A stretch of 64,000 nt of DNA from Lachnospiraceae bacterium (lineage in GTDB: Bacteria; Bacillota; Clostridia; Lachnospirales; Lachnospiraceae): NCBI GenBank assembly GCA_021202075.1, contig JAJQDT010000147.1, forward strand, positions 1-64,000, read 5' to 3'. The translations under genes were made by a program, and so were the position numbers. Below, one piece after another: positions 35,327 through 43,338 of this stretch (position 1 is the first letter of the stretch; each line of letters opens with the position of its first letter). The notes under the pieces are model-generated. The model had not been told where the DNA came from, made no database searches, and was given only the letters and a program-made list of their open reading frames with translations.

Positions 35327-36455
35327 CTGCCTGACCTGCCTTTTCAAAATAAACTCTGTAAATCTCATCCAGATCGCCGCCGCGCTGGTGCAGATGGTAA
35401 ACGGTATAGCCGTTTTCTCCCAGGAAACGCGTCAGCGTCGGACGGATATCCTTTTTCGAGGTGATCATGAATTTATCACCCTCTTTTTCGATTTTCCTTA
35501 CGCCGTCCTGCTGATAAAGCATACCGAGCAGCTGGTCATCCATCGGCTGTACCGACAGTTCCAGCAGGTAGGAGCCTTCTTTGCGGATGTGCTCCTCCAG
35601 TTCGCGGAGCGTACCGCTGACAATCAGGTTTCCTTCGATGAAAATGCCGACCCGGTCGCAGATCTGCTGGACCTGATACAGCTGGTGCGAAGAAATCAGG
35701 ATGGTCCGGCCGTCTTCCTCCGCCAGCTCCCGGATCAGGATCAGCAGCTTGCGCATACCTTCGGGGTCAATGCCGAGCGTCGGCTCATCCATGATGATGA
35801 TTTCCGGATCCTTCATCAGGACGTCCGCCACGCCGAGCCTCTGGCGCATACCTCTCGAATAGGTGCCGACCTTCTGGTCGCCGGCATACTCAATATCCAC
35901 TCTCTTTAGCAGGCTTTCGATCCGGTTTTCCAGCTCCTGCCCTTCCAGCCCGTTCAGGCGGCCGGTAAAGCGCAGATTCTGGCGTCCGGTCATGTCCCCG
36001 TAAAACCCCGCATTGTCCGGCAGATAGCCCACAATGGATTTGACCCCCAGCGGGTCGCGCTTGCAGTCCATTCCCTCAATGGTTGCCTGACCGGCAGTTG
36101 GCTCCGTCAGGCCGAGCAGCATCAGGATGGTCGTCGTTTTCCCGGCGCCGTTCGGGCCGAGAAGTCCGAATACCTCGCCCTTCTTAATGGAGAGAGTCAG
36201 GTCATTCACCGCAACCTTTTTGCCATACCGCTTCGTCAGGTGCTCGGTTTTGATGACCTCCGTACCCTTCCTGCTCATTCGCTCTCCCGTTTTGTCACTG
36301 ACGGCGTTCTTTTCATTTTTATCCGCATCTGCGCCGTTTTCCTTTGCGGCTGCATCTGCGCTGTCTTTCATCTTTTCCGCATCTGCGCCGTTCTTTTTTA
36401 CGGCTGCTTCTGCGCTTGTTTTCATTTTCATTTCGTTCGCGCTTTTTTCAGCCAT
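35253..36455 (-). CDS. ABC exporter ATPase with Ala/Lys-rich N-terminal extension
   Basis: ATPase of about 400 residues. Residues 67-300 are a standard CcmA-type domain: GLLGPNGAGKTTTILMLLGL, YSRGMRQRLGVADVL, IIIMDEPTLGIDPEG and ILISSHQ. The first 66 residues are an unusual low-complexity extension rich in Ala, Lys, Asp and Glu with a repeated ADAEK/ADADK pattern. The C-terminal part (about 300-400) is a regulatory extension ending in a very basic tail. It begins 2 bases after the NEW3 gene stop and overlaps the permease. Confidence 0.92.
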   Translation of the reverse strand: MAEKSANEMKMKTSAEAAVKKNGADAEKMKDSADAAAKENGADADKNEKNAVSDKTGERMSRKGTEVIKTEHLTKRYGKKVAVNDLTLSIKKGEVFGLLGPNGAGKTTTILMLLGLTEPTAGQATIEGMDCKRDPLGVKSIVGYLPDNAGFYGDMTGRQNLRFTGRLNGLEGQELENRIESLLKRVDIEYAGDQKVGTYSRGMRQRLGVADVLMKDPEIIIMDEPTLGIDPEGMRKLLILIRELAEEDGRTILISSHQLYQVQQICDRVGIFIEGNLIVSGTLRELEEHIRKEGSYLLELSVQPMDDQLLGMLYQQDGVRKIEKEGDKFMITSKKDIRPTLTRFLGENGYTVYHLHQRGGDLDEIYRVYFEKAGQADERSSYEKNNKKRKWFGRKKQQAV

Positions 36456-36457
36456 TT

Positions 36458-37693
36458 TTACCGTCTCCCGAATTTTCTAAAGATCACGCCCAGAATGATT
36501 ACCAGCACGATGATAATTGCAATCGCGATAAAGCCCCAGGTCGAGGATGTCTTTACCGATACACGGAACGCAGCCGTATCCGACGTCTCGTCCGTGCTGA
36601 CGGTAATGTCTGTCTCATAATCGCCGGTGATGGAATCCTCGCATGGTGTCACATAAGCCGTCACTTCCACAGAAGCGCCCGCCTCGATCGTATCAATCGT
36701 AGACTCGCTGAACGTTACCTCCCAGTCTGTCGGCGCGGAGGATGACAATGTCACATTTGTCAGATCAACGTTTCCGTTGTTCGTGACAACCAGCGTCACA
36801 GACGAGGATTTGTTTTCATAGGCGTCAAAGCTCAGCAGGCCATCCGACGTCGACAGAGAAATATCATAGGTACCGGTGATGGTGATGGCCAGTTCCATGC
36901 TCAGCGTCTCATTCGCGGAGCTGGCCGTAACCGGTATCGTGTAATCTCCCTTTTCAACCGTCTCCGGCGGCGTCACTGTGATTGTCAGACCAGTGCTGCT
37001 CTCCGCCTCCACATCAATGCTCGCCACTGCGGTGGATGTGTCGTCAGACGGGACAATCGTCACCGACCAGCCGCTCGGCGCACTCGAGGACAGACTGTAG
37101 GTCTGATCTGTGGAACGGTTATTTATCAGCGTCGCGTCAAAGGTAAATGAAGTGCCGGTCGCGCCCTCCTGCTCCGGATATTCCGATGTGAAGCTGCTCT
37201 CCCCGCGCACCTCCGCGGCCACATTCAGCGTAAGCGTAAGCTCCGCCTCATCTCCATCTTCCGTCGTCGCCAGAAGCTCTACTTCATAATCGCCGTCTTC
37301 CGTGTCATCCGGGATCGTCAGGCTGTAGGTCACCAGACCGCTGTCATCGACCGTAGAACCAGAAATATGTACCACCGAAATCTCCGTGCTGCTGCCCTTG
37401 AAGTAGCCTTCCCATCCGTCCGGAAGTGAGACCGTCGTCAGCGTCACATCATGCCCCGCACCATCCGGGCTGACAAAATCCAGATCAAAGCTGAGCGTAT
37501 CGCCGGCCGTTGCCGACATCCCCGGATAATCTGTATTCATCTCAAAAACCGCATTCGCTGTAGTCGCTGCCACCTGCGGCTCCTCATCCTCAGCCGCAAA
37601 TGCGGTGACAGACGTAATCAGCAGCATTGCCGCAGACAGCACCGATGCCGCTTTCCAAACACTTTTCCGATTCCAATTCCTTTCGCACTTCAT
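36458..37693 (-). CDS. Membrane-anchored NEW3-domain protein
   Basis: An approximately 411-residue surface protein. A signal peptide (hydrophobic run ending TAFAA) is followed by three or four Ig-like beta domains, about 80-100 residues each. Each has a pattern like SLPDGWEGYF, SAPSGWSVTI or SAPTDWEVTF preceded by a YSL or LTNVTLSS strand, the NEW3 (alpha-galactosidase-associated) signature. A single helix (WGFIAIAIIIVLVIILGVIF) and RKFGRR anchor the C-terminus. The start is ATG 37693, with AAAGGAG 10 bases upstream. It is the first gene of an operon with an ABC exporter, so it may be a periplasm-side accessory of that transporter. Confidence 0.88.
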   Translation of the reverse strand: MKCERNWNRKSVWKAASVLSAAMLLITSVTAFAAEDEEPQVAATTANAVFEMNTDYPGMSATAGDTLSFDLDFVSPDGAGHDVTLTTVSLPDGWEGYFKGSSTEISVVHISGSTVDDSGLVTYSLTIPDDTEDGDYEVELLATTEDGDEAELTLTLNVAAEVRGESSFTSEYPEQEGATGTSFTFDATLINNRSTDQTYSLSSSAPSGWSVTIVPSDDTSTAVASIDVEAESSTGLTITVTPPETVEKGDYTIPVTASSANETLSMELAITITGTYDISLSTSDGLLSFDAYENKSSSVTLVVTNNGNVDLTNVTLSSSAPTDWEVTFSESTIDTIEAGASVEVTAYVTPCEDSITGDYETDITVSTDETSDTAAFRVSVKTSSTWGFIAIAIIIVLVIILGVIFRKFGRR

Positions 37694-37934
37694 GATAAAT
37701 GTGCTCCTTTCGTTATATTGCGCAGTCCGCGCGTTATAAGGGTCCGGGCAGCATCTGCTCAAATATGGATATATTAATGACAGTTCTGACCTTTTGGGGC
37801 AAATTGTTCTAAAATTCGTTCCAAATCAACCCTTTTCTCGTTAATTTTAAGGGGAATCTGTGTCTGGATTTTGACAACAATGTGTCTTAAAAGTGTTGGA
37901 ATTATGAAGAAACTGTGGTCATGTTATAGAAGCC

Positions 37935-38090
37935 GTGCAATAGAGAATCGATGCCGTTCTCGATTTGCTAAGCAAATCGGAACATTCTTCGCGATTGTAT
38001 ATCCCGTACGAAGTGCGGGATGCCTCCCCGGCGAGGGGGCGCAGCCTTCGCCCGTACTTTCTTTGCGAGTACGGATATGTTATGGAAGCA
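37935..38090. repeat. Mosaic of palindromes including family B copy B4
   Basis: Contains CGATTTGC/GCAAATCG, a minus-strand family B unit at 37999-38042 (CCCGTACGAAGTGCGGGAT in plus) and the CGTACTTTCTTTGCGAGTACGG palindrome (in parts). The 468-base gap between NEW3 and thrS holds these, the thrS terminator and no gene. No clear promoter for the NEW3 operon was found. Confidence 0.75.
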
Positions 38091-38107
38091 CAGAAATGTT
38101 CATTAAA

Positions 38108-38153
38108 ATCCCCCGGCTTCTGTCCTTTTTAAAAAAACAGAATACCAGGGGGT
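38108..38153 (-). terminator. Terminator of thrS
   Basis: CCCCCTGG-TTCTGT pairs with ACAGAA-CCGGGGG and is followed by ATTTTAAT on the minus strand. Confidence 0.8.
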
Positions 38154-38161
38154 ATATTTGC

Positions 38162-40066
38162 TTACCGCGCGCGCGTCGCGATCTCTTCCTTCACCATAGC
38201 TGTGAATTCTGCCAGCGTGCTCTGTCCCTTGTCGCCTTCCGAGCGGCTCCGGACGGATACGAGATTTTCTTCCTCTTCCTTTGCGCCAACCACCAGCATA
38301 TACGGGGTCTTCGCAAGCTGCGCCTCGCGGATCTTATAGCCGATCTTCTCCGCGCGGGTGTCGACGTTCGCGCGGATCCCTTCCTCTCGCAGCGCTGCTT
38401 TTACCGTCTCCGCATAGTCAATGTATTTGTCAGAAATCGGCAGGATGCGCACCTGCTCCGGAGAAAGCCAGGTCGGGAACGCGCCCGCAAAGTGCTCGAT
38501 CAGGATACCGATGAAGCGCTCAATGGATCCGAACGCCACGCGATGAATCATGATCGGGCGGTGCTTTTCGCCGTCCGCGCCGATATACTCGCACTCAAAG
38601 CGCTGCGGAAGCTGGAAGTCCAACTGAATCGTGCCGCACTGCCAGGTACGTCCGATGGAATCCTCCAGATGGAAGTCGATCTTCGGGCCGTAGAATGCGC
38701 CGTCGCCCTCGTTGACCACATAGTCCAGGCCAAGCTCGTCGAGCGCGCCGCGCAGACCGTCGGTCGCCATCTCCCAGTCCTCGTCGCTTCCCATCGAGTT
38801 TTCCGGACGGGTCGACAGCTCCACATGATACTTAAAGCCAAAGAGCTGGTATACCTCGTCAATCAGGTTCACGACGCCTTTGATCTCGCCCCGGATCTGC
38901 TCCGGCGTCATAAAGATATGCGCATCGTCCTGGGTAAAGCAGCGCACGCGCATCAGGCCGTGCAGCTGACCGGACTTCTCATGGCGGTGCACAATACCCA
39001 GCTCGCCCATGCGCAGCGGCAGATCGCGGTAGGAGCGTGGCTCCGACTTATATACCAGCACGCCGCCCGGACAGTTCATCGGCTTGATGGCATAGTCCTC
39101 ATCGTCGATGACCGTCGTATACATATTTTCCTTATAATGATCCCAGTGCCCGGAGGTCTCCCAGAGCTGGCGGTTCAGGATGATCGGCGTGGAAATCTCC
39201 ACATAGCCCGCTTTCGTATGAATCTCTCTCCAGTAGTCCAGCAGCGTATTTTTCAAAATCATGCCATTCGGCAAAAAGAACGGGAAGCCCGGTCCCTCGT
39301 CTGCCATCATGAACAGCCCCAGTTGCTTGCCCAGCTTTCTGTGGTCGCGCTTCTTTGCTTCCTCCATGCGGGTCAGATACGCATCCAGATCCGCCTTCTT
39401 CGTAAACGAGGTGCCGTAGATACGGGTCAGCATCTTGTTTTTCTCCGAGCCTCTCCAGTAAGCGCCCGCGATGCTGGTCAGCTTAAACGCCTTCACCGGC
39501 TTCGTAGACATCAGATGCGGGCCGGCGCACAGATCGACAAACTCTCCCTGCTGATAAAAGCTGATTTCCGCATCCTCCGGCAGATCCTCGATCAGTTCCA
39601 CCTTGTACGGCTCATTCTTTTCCTTAAAATAAGCAATGGCTTCCTCCCTCGGCTTCGTGAAACGAGTCAGCGGCAGCGCTTCCTTCACGATTTTCTTCAT
39701 CTCCGCCTCAATCTTCTCGAGATCCTCCGGCGTGATCGGATTCTCGCTGTCAATGTCATAATAAAATCCATCCGCGATGGACGGACCGATCGCCAGCTTC
39801 ACATCCGGATACAGACGCTTGATGGCCTGCGCCATAATATGAGAGGTCGTGTGCCGGAACGCGGCCGCGCCCTCCGGGCTGTCAAAGGTCAGAATGTTCA
39901 GCTCACAGTCCGAATCAATCACCGTGCGCAGGTCCGCCTCCTCTCCATTGATCTCGGCGACCGTCGCCACGCGCGCCAGCCCCTCACTGATATCCTTTGC
40001 GATATCAATAACCGCCATCGGGCTCGCATACTCTCTTTTCGAACCGTCCTTCAATGTGATAATCAT
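38162..40066 (-). CDS. thrS: Threonyl-tRNA synthetase
   Basis: Charges tRNA(Thr). The 634-residue enzyme has an N-terminal TGS domain (MIITLKDGSKREYASPM), the editing domain with HTTSHIMAQAIKRLYPDVK split as HTTSHIMAQA, and the class II core with motif 2 YRDLPLRMGELG, and motif 3 FGSIERFIGILIEH. The catalytic zinc site includes MNCPG and HRVAF. The C-terminal anticodon domain contains RANVDTRAEKIGYKIREA. The start is placed at MIITLKDG since AGGAGG lies 9 bases upstream. A T-box leader far upstream controls it through a small intervening gene. Confidence 0.97.
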   Translation of the reverse strand: MIITLKDGSKREYASPMAVIDIAKDISEGLARVATVAEINGEEADLRTVIDSDCELNILTFDSPEGAAAFRHTTSHIMAQAIKRLYPDVKLAIGPSIADGFYYDIDSENPITPEDLEKIEAEMKKIVKEALPLTRFTKPREEAIAYFKEKNEPYKVELIEDLPEDAEISFYQQGEFVDLCAGPHLMSTKPVKAFKLTSIAGAYWRGSEKNKMLTRIYGTSFTKKADLDAYLTRMEEAKKRDHRKLGKQLGLFMMADEGPGFPFFLPNGMILKNTLLDYWREIHTKAGYVEISTPIILNRQLWETSGHWDHYKENMYTTVIDDEDYAIKPMNCPGGVLVYKSEPRSYRDLPLRMGELGIVHRHEKSGQLHGLMRVRCFTQDDAHIFMTPEQIRGEIKGVVNLIDEVYQLFGFKYHVELSTRPENSMGSDEDWEMATDGLRGALDELGLDYVVNEGDGAFYGPKIDFHLEDSIGRTWQCGTIQLDFQLPQRFECEYIGADGEKHRPIMIHRVAFGSIERFIGILIEHFAGAFPTWLSPEQVRILPISDKYIDYAETVKAALREEGIRANVDTRAEKIGYKIREAQLAKTPYMLVVGAKEEEENLVSVRSRSEGDKGQSTLAEFTAMVKEEIATRAR

Positions 40067-40245
40067 TTTCATCGTCCTCCTCAATTTCTGATTTCCTGTT
40101 TTCGTATTTTTGTTTTTGTATTTCTGTTTTTGTATTTCTGTCTTCCATATTTTCCCGGCATCTGCCCCGGACTGACCGGAACCAGATTATATCGGATTCT
40201 TTCCATTTGATGTTTCCATTTTCCGGTAAAAGTATCAAAAGATGT

Positions 40246-40527
40246 TTAAAACTCAAGCTCTTCCTCATCCTCACAATCGAATGCTTCCCCGTCCCCGAAG
40301 TCGAACTCTTTCTCGCCGCCATATCCATTCGCGCTGTGGTCGTCCGACGCACTGTGATCATCCGACGAGTTGTCAATCGTATTATGGCTCAAAAAGGATA
40401 AGCCGCCCTTCAGTGGAGACGTCAGCCATCCGAGAAGGATCCCGAACAGCAGCACATCCGTAAGCAGCAGACCCTTCTCCGTCGGGCTCCACGAGGATAA
40501 AAATAAGGTCTTCAGCCTTTCTTTCAT
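40246..40527 (-). CDS. Small membrane protein between T-box and thrS
   Basis: A 93-residue protein I do not recognise. One hydrophobic helix (about 18-37, GLLLTDVLLFGILLGWLTSP) follows a short basic segment (MKERLKTLFLSSW). A Ser/Asn/Asp-rich linker with a repeated SDDHSA unit leads to a strongly acidic tail (GDGEAFDCEDEEELEF). An AAGGAG site lies 10 bases upstream of the ATG; a TTG two codons earlier is a weaker start. It lies directly downstream of the T-box and 180 bases before thrS, with no terminator between, so it should be induced on threonine shortage. Confidence 0.65.
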   Translation of the reverse strand: MKERLKTLFLSSWSPTEKGLLLTDVLLFGILLGWLTSPLKGGLSFLSHNTIDNSSDDHSASDDHSANGYGGEKEFDFGDGEAFDCEDEEELEF

Positions 40528-40556
40528 AATCAAAATTCTCCTTTTCTATTTTAATC

Positions 40557-40636
40557 GGACAGGAGAACGAGTTGCTCCTCTGTCCGTCCGCGCGAGCAGC
40601 GAAACTGCTGATTTCTGCCCGCACCCCTGTGCATAG
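40557..40636 (-). repeat. Family C post-terminator repeat, copy C5
   Basis: Minus strand CTATGCACAGGGGTGCGGGC, AGAAATCAGCAG-TTTCG-CTGCT and then a GGACAGAGGAG/CTCCTGTCC hairpin. It starts at the U-tract of the T-box terminator. Confidence 0.8.
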
Positions 40637-40918
40637 AAAAACCCCTGACAGCCAAAACAGCCATCAGGGGCGATCATACATCTATGCCGCGGTTCCACCC
40701 TGCCTGCCTCTGAACTGCAGTCTGTCATTCTGCGCATGATACACAGGAACTTCTATTACAGCCTGTCAGAGACCACTCATTCGACGATAACGGAGTCACC
40801 GGACCGGATTGGGGCCACTCGGAGTTAGTTTTCAAATGGTTCCGCATAAGGGCTTTCCAGCAGCCGCCCTCTCTCTGGATGCTTCCGCATTCTACTCTTC
40901 TCGTCAGCGTGTTAATCT
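40636..40918 (-). promoter_or_regulatory. T-box riboswitch, threonine type
   Basis: The T-box motif AGGGTGGAACCGCGG is at 40701-40687 on the minus strand. The terminator (CCCCTGA-GC/GC-TCAGGGG then T5) is at 40671-40636, and its 5' CCCC can pair instead with the GGG of the T-box to form the antiterminator. Stem I shows AGTAGAATGCGG, the GAGAGAGGGCGGC and GGAAAGCCC apical parts, and a specifier loop GAAAACTAACTCC. The likely specifier codon is ACU (40829-40827), a threonine codon followed by the expected purine. Uncharged tRNA(Thr) should allow read-through into the small gene and thrS. Confidence 0.92.
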
Positions 40919-40924
40919 TTGTAA

Positions 40925-40952
40925 AGTATAGCATTTCCCGATATTTTGTCAA
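40925..40952 (-). promoter_or_regulatory. Promoter of the T-box transcript
   Basis: Minus strand: TTGACA, 16-base spacer, TATACT. Confidence 0.75.
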
Positions 40953-41077
40953 TATTCTTTTTGAAATTGTTTAACTTCGTTATTCTTTTTGTTTAATTCA
41001 GATACACAGAATTATTTCTGTATTCATATGTTAAGATGTTTGTTTTATATCTTAAAAATCATATTATAAATTTTTTG

Positions 41078-41106
41078 TTGACCTTAAAACAAATGTGTGG
41101 TAAATT
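41078..41106 (+). promoter_or_regulatory. Promoter of the intact Rpn gene
   Basis: Plus strand: TTGACC, 17-base spacer, TAAATT. It is divergent from the thrS T-box promoter; the AT-rich stretch between the two holds no gene. Confidence 0.55.
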
Positions 41107-41209
41107 GACAAGGCAATGAAAAGCCGCTTGATGTATGTTCTAAAACTCTAAAAAACACCCGGAGGGTTTTCAATTTGCACATTTCATGCTAAAATAAGGA
41201 GGAAAGCAG

Positions 41210-42085
41210 ATGGCAGATAAAGATATAACAGAAAAATTATTGGAGGATTACCCTGACGTCTTTGCTGATATTGTGAATGTTCTTGTATATAACGGAAAAG
41301 AAAAGGTTTCGGCGGAAGACCTTGAAATTGTCGGCGCTCTAAGCCAGTATAAAGCCGTAAATAATATCCATGGTCAGGAGCGTGATGTCGCTAAATACTG
41401 GACGAAAGGGCAGTTACGTATTGGCCTTCTCGGACTGGAGAATCAGTCTTCACGAGACCCGGACATCGCACTTCGGGTAATTGGATATGATGGGGCAGCA
41501 TACCGGAACGAGTTAAATCAAGGAAATGCCCGATATCCTGTAGTGACACTTGTTCTTTATTTCGGAACCAGGCATCGATGGGGGAAAAAATCTCGTAGTC
41601 TTTACAATGTGGTTGGCACACCTGATGAAGAACTCGGGAAATTTATCCACGACTATAGAGCGAATATTTTTGAAATTGCGTGGCTTGATGACGAGACTGT
41701 TGCCAAATTCAAAAGCGACTTTCGTATAGTAGCTGATTATTTCGTGCAGATACGGAAAAATCATGAATATGTTCCATCCACTGAAAATATAAAACACGTA
41801 GAAGAAGTCCTGAATCTTTTGTCAGCAGTATCCGGCGATCAAAGATTTGAAATTTCGCAAAACATTATAAAAGAAAGGAAGATAACAAAAATGGAAGACT
41901 GGTTAACAAGAGCATTGGATAATGCAACAGAAAAGGGAATGAATGACGGTATGGCTAAAAAGCTTGTGACTTGTGTCGATTCTCTCATAAAAAATGAAGG
42001 CTATTCGAAAGAACGAGCCTGCAGTGTTCTGGGGGCTACAGTAGATGAATACGAGTATGCAAAAAAACTTCCATTGCCGGAATAA
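41210..42085 (+). CDS. Rpn family recombination-promoting nuclease
   Basis: A 291-residue protein of the PD-(D/E)XK nuclease/putative transposase group. It opens with a helical DYPDVFADIVNVLVYNGKEK segment. The nuclease core has the expected order: Asp in ERDVAKYW, then the core strand GLENQSSRDPDIALRV, where E-x-Q replaces the usual E-x-K, and the strand VVTLVLYFGTRHRWG. The C-terminal half is helical. Rpn proteins are horizontally mobile DNA endonucleases that stimulate recombination. The gene is visibly more AT-rich than its neighbours, suggesting transfer. AGGAGG is upstream of the start. The remnant at 2079 is a 5'-truncated relative. Confidence 0.85.
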   Translation: MADKDITEKLLEDYPDVFADIVNVLVYNGKEKVSAEDLEIVGALSQYKAVNNIHGQERDVAKYWTKGQLRIGLLGLENQSSRDPDIALRVIGYDGAAYRNELNQGNARYPVVTLVLYFGTRHRWGKKSRSLYNVVGTPDEELGKFIHDYRANIFEIAWLDDETVAKFKSDFRIVADYFVQIRKNHEYVPSTENIKHVEEVLNLLSAVSGDQRFEISQNIIKERKITKMEDWLTRALDNATEKGMNDGMAKKLVTCVDSLIKNEGYSKERACSVLGATVDEYEYAKKLPLPE

Positions 42086-42140
42086 TTCCATTCCTGTCCA
42101 TAAGAGGACCAATACATATAATGGAGATCCTGCATGCCAG

Positions 42141-42181
42141 GACAAAAACTCCGGATTTGGCTAAAATCCGGAGCTTTTGTC
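42141..42181. terminator. Bidirectional terminator between Rpn and galM
   Basis: ACAAAA-CTCCGGATTT pairs with AAATCCGGAG-TTTTGT around a short loop. It serves the convergent genes on both sides. Confidence 0.9.
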
Positions 42182-42213
42182 ATAAAAGATCTCTCCGCCG
42201 ACTGAAGAAAGCA

Positions 42214-43266
42214 TTACTCCTTCACCGAGAACCGATACGTGGTCTGCGAGTCGTACTTCTCTCCCGCCTTCAGGACCGGGGATAAAAACGCCGGCTCATT
42301 GATCGCATTCGGGGCAAACTGGGACTCCAGGCAGAAGCCCTGCCGTTTGTAATAGGTCGCGCCATTTTTTCCCGCCTGCTCCGTCATCCCGTTGCCTGCG
42401 TAGAACTGCACGCAGCAGCAGTCTGTAAACACTTCCATGCAAATGCCACTCTCTTCGCTGCAAGCCTCCGCAAATTTCTGCACCGTTCCGTCGCCACCCG
42501 GAAGGACATAATTGTGGTCATATCCGCCGACGAATTTCAGCTGTTCGAAGTCCGCATCAATATCCTGGCCAATCGGCTTTGCGGTAAGAAAATCCATCGG
42601 CGTGCCCGCCACCGGCTCCATCTGTCCGGTCGGGATGGCCTGGAAATCAATGACCGGCGTATATTTATCCGCTGTCAGCATCAGCGTCTGCGTCTCAATC
42701 GAGCCGGATGCATGACCCGCCAGATTAAAATAGGTGTGGTTGGTCATATTTGCGATGGTATCCTGATCCGCCGTCGCTTCGTAGTGAATCGTCACCGCAT
42801 TGTCCTCCGTCAGCGTGTAGGTGACGGTGATGTCAAAATTCCCCGGGAAACCGTTCGTCCCATCCGGAATCGCCAGATGAAGGGAAATGCTGTTCGTCTC
42901 CTCATCGATTTCCGCCGCTTCCCACACACGCTCGTCCGCGCCGTGCGGTCCGCTGTGAAGGTTGTTCTCGTTGTCATTAATCGGAAGCTGGTGCGTCTTC
43001 CCGCCAATGGAAAAGCGTCCTTTATCTATGCGGTTGCCATTTGGAGCAATGACTGCGCCAAAATAGCAGCTGCCGTCCACATATTCCTGCGGCGTATCAT
43101 AACCGAGAATCACATCAACCAGATTCCCGTTCCGGTCCGGAACAAGCAGGCCGACCAGCGTCGCACCCAGATCGGTTAGCGTCATCGTCGCTCCGTTCTT
43201 ATTCGTCAAAGAATAAAGAGACACCTGTGTTCCGTCCGCAAGAGCCCCAAAAAGTTTCTTCTCCAT
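42214..43266 (-). CDS. galM: Aldose 1-epimerase
   Basis: Interconverts alpha and beta anomers of free sugars. The 350-residue length fits GalM. The family marks are NPNGNRID-like (here APNGNRIDKGRF), NENNLHSGPHGADERVWEA with the conserved His, TNHTYFNLAG carrying the catalytic His, GGYDHNYVLPG, and the catalytic Glu in CLESQFAPNAINEP. AAGGAG lies 7 bases before the start. It follows the sugar isomerase gene, so it probably supplies the right pentose or hexose anomer to that enzyme. Confidence 0.95.
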   Translation of the reverse strand: MEKKLFGALADGTQVSLYSLTNKNGATMTLTDLGATLVGLLVPDRNGNLVDVILGYDTPQEYVDGSCYFGAVIAPNGNRIDKGRFSIGGKTHQLPINDNENNLHSGPHGADERVWEAAEIDEETNSISLHLAIPDGTNGFPGNFDITVTYTLTEDNAVTIHYEATADQDTIANMTNHTYFNLAGHASGSIETQTLMLTADKYTPVIDFQAIPTGQMEPVAGTPMDFLTAKPIGQDIDADFEQLKFVGGYDHNYVLPGGDGTVQKFAEACSEESGICMEVFTDCCCVQFYAGNGMTEQAGKNGATYYKRQGFCLESQFAPNAINEPAFLSPVLKAGEKYDSQTTYRFSVKE

Positions 43267-43284
43267 AGTTCATCTCCTTGTCTT

Positions 43285-43311
43285 GTCCTGCATGACCCTT
43301 TCATGCAGGAC
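43285..43311 (-). promoter_or_regulatory. Intercistronic hairpin before galM
   Basis: A perfect 11-base-pair stem GTCCTGCATGA/TCATGCAGGAC with a five-base loop. On the sense strand it is followed by the galM ribosome-binding site, not by a T-run, so a processing or stability element is more likely than a terminator. Confidence 0.6.
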
Positions 43312-43338
43312 AAAAATTATTTTTTCTGTATTGAGTCC

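Noticed and set aside
37871..40210. Very long plus-strand open frame opposite thrS
   Set aside because: Shadow of thrS; its length reflects codon bias in a GC-richer gene.
43285..43311. Hairpin before galM as a terminator
   Set aside because: No T-run follows on the sense strand and the galM ribosome site comes directly after it.
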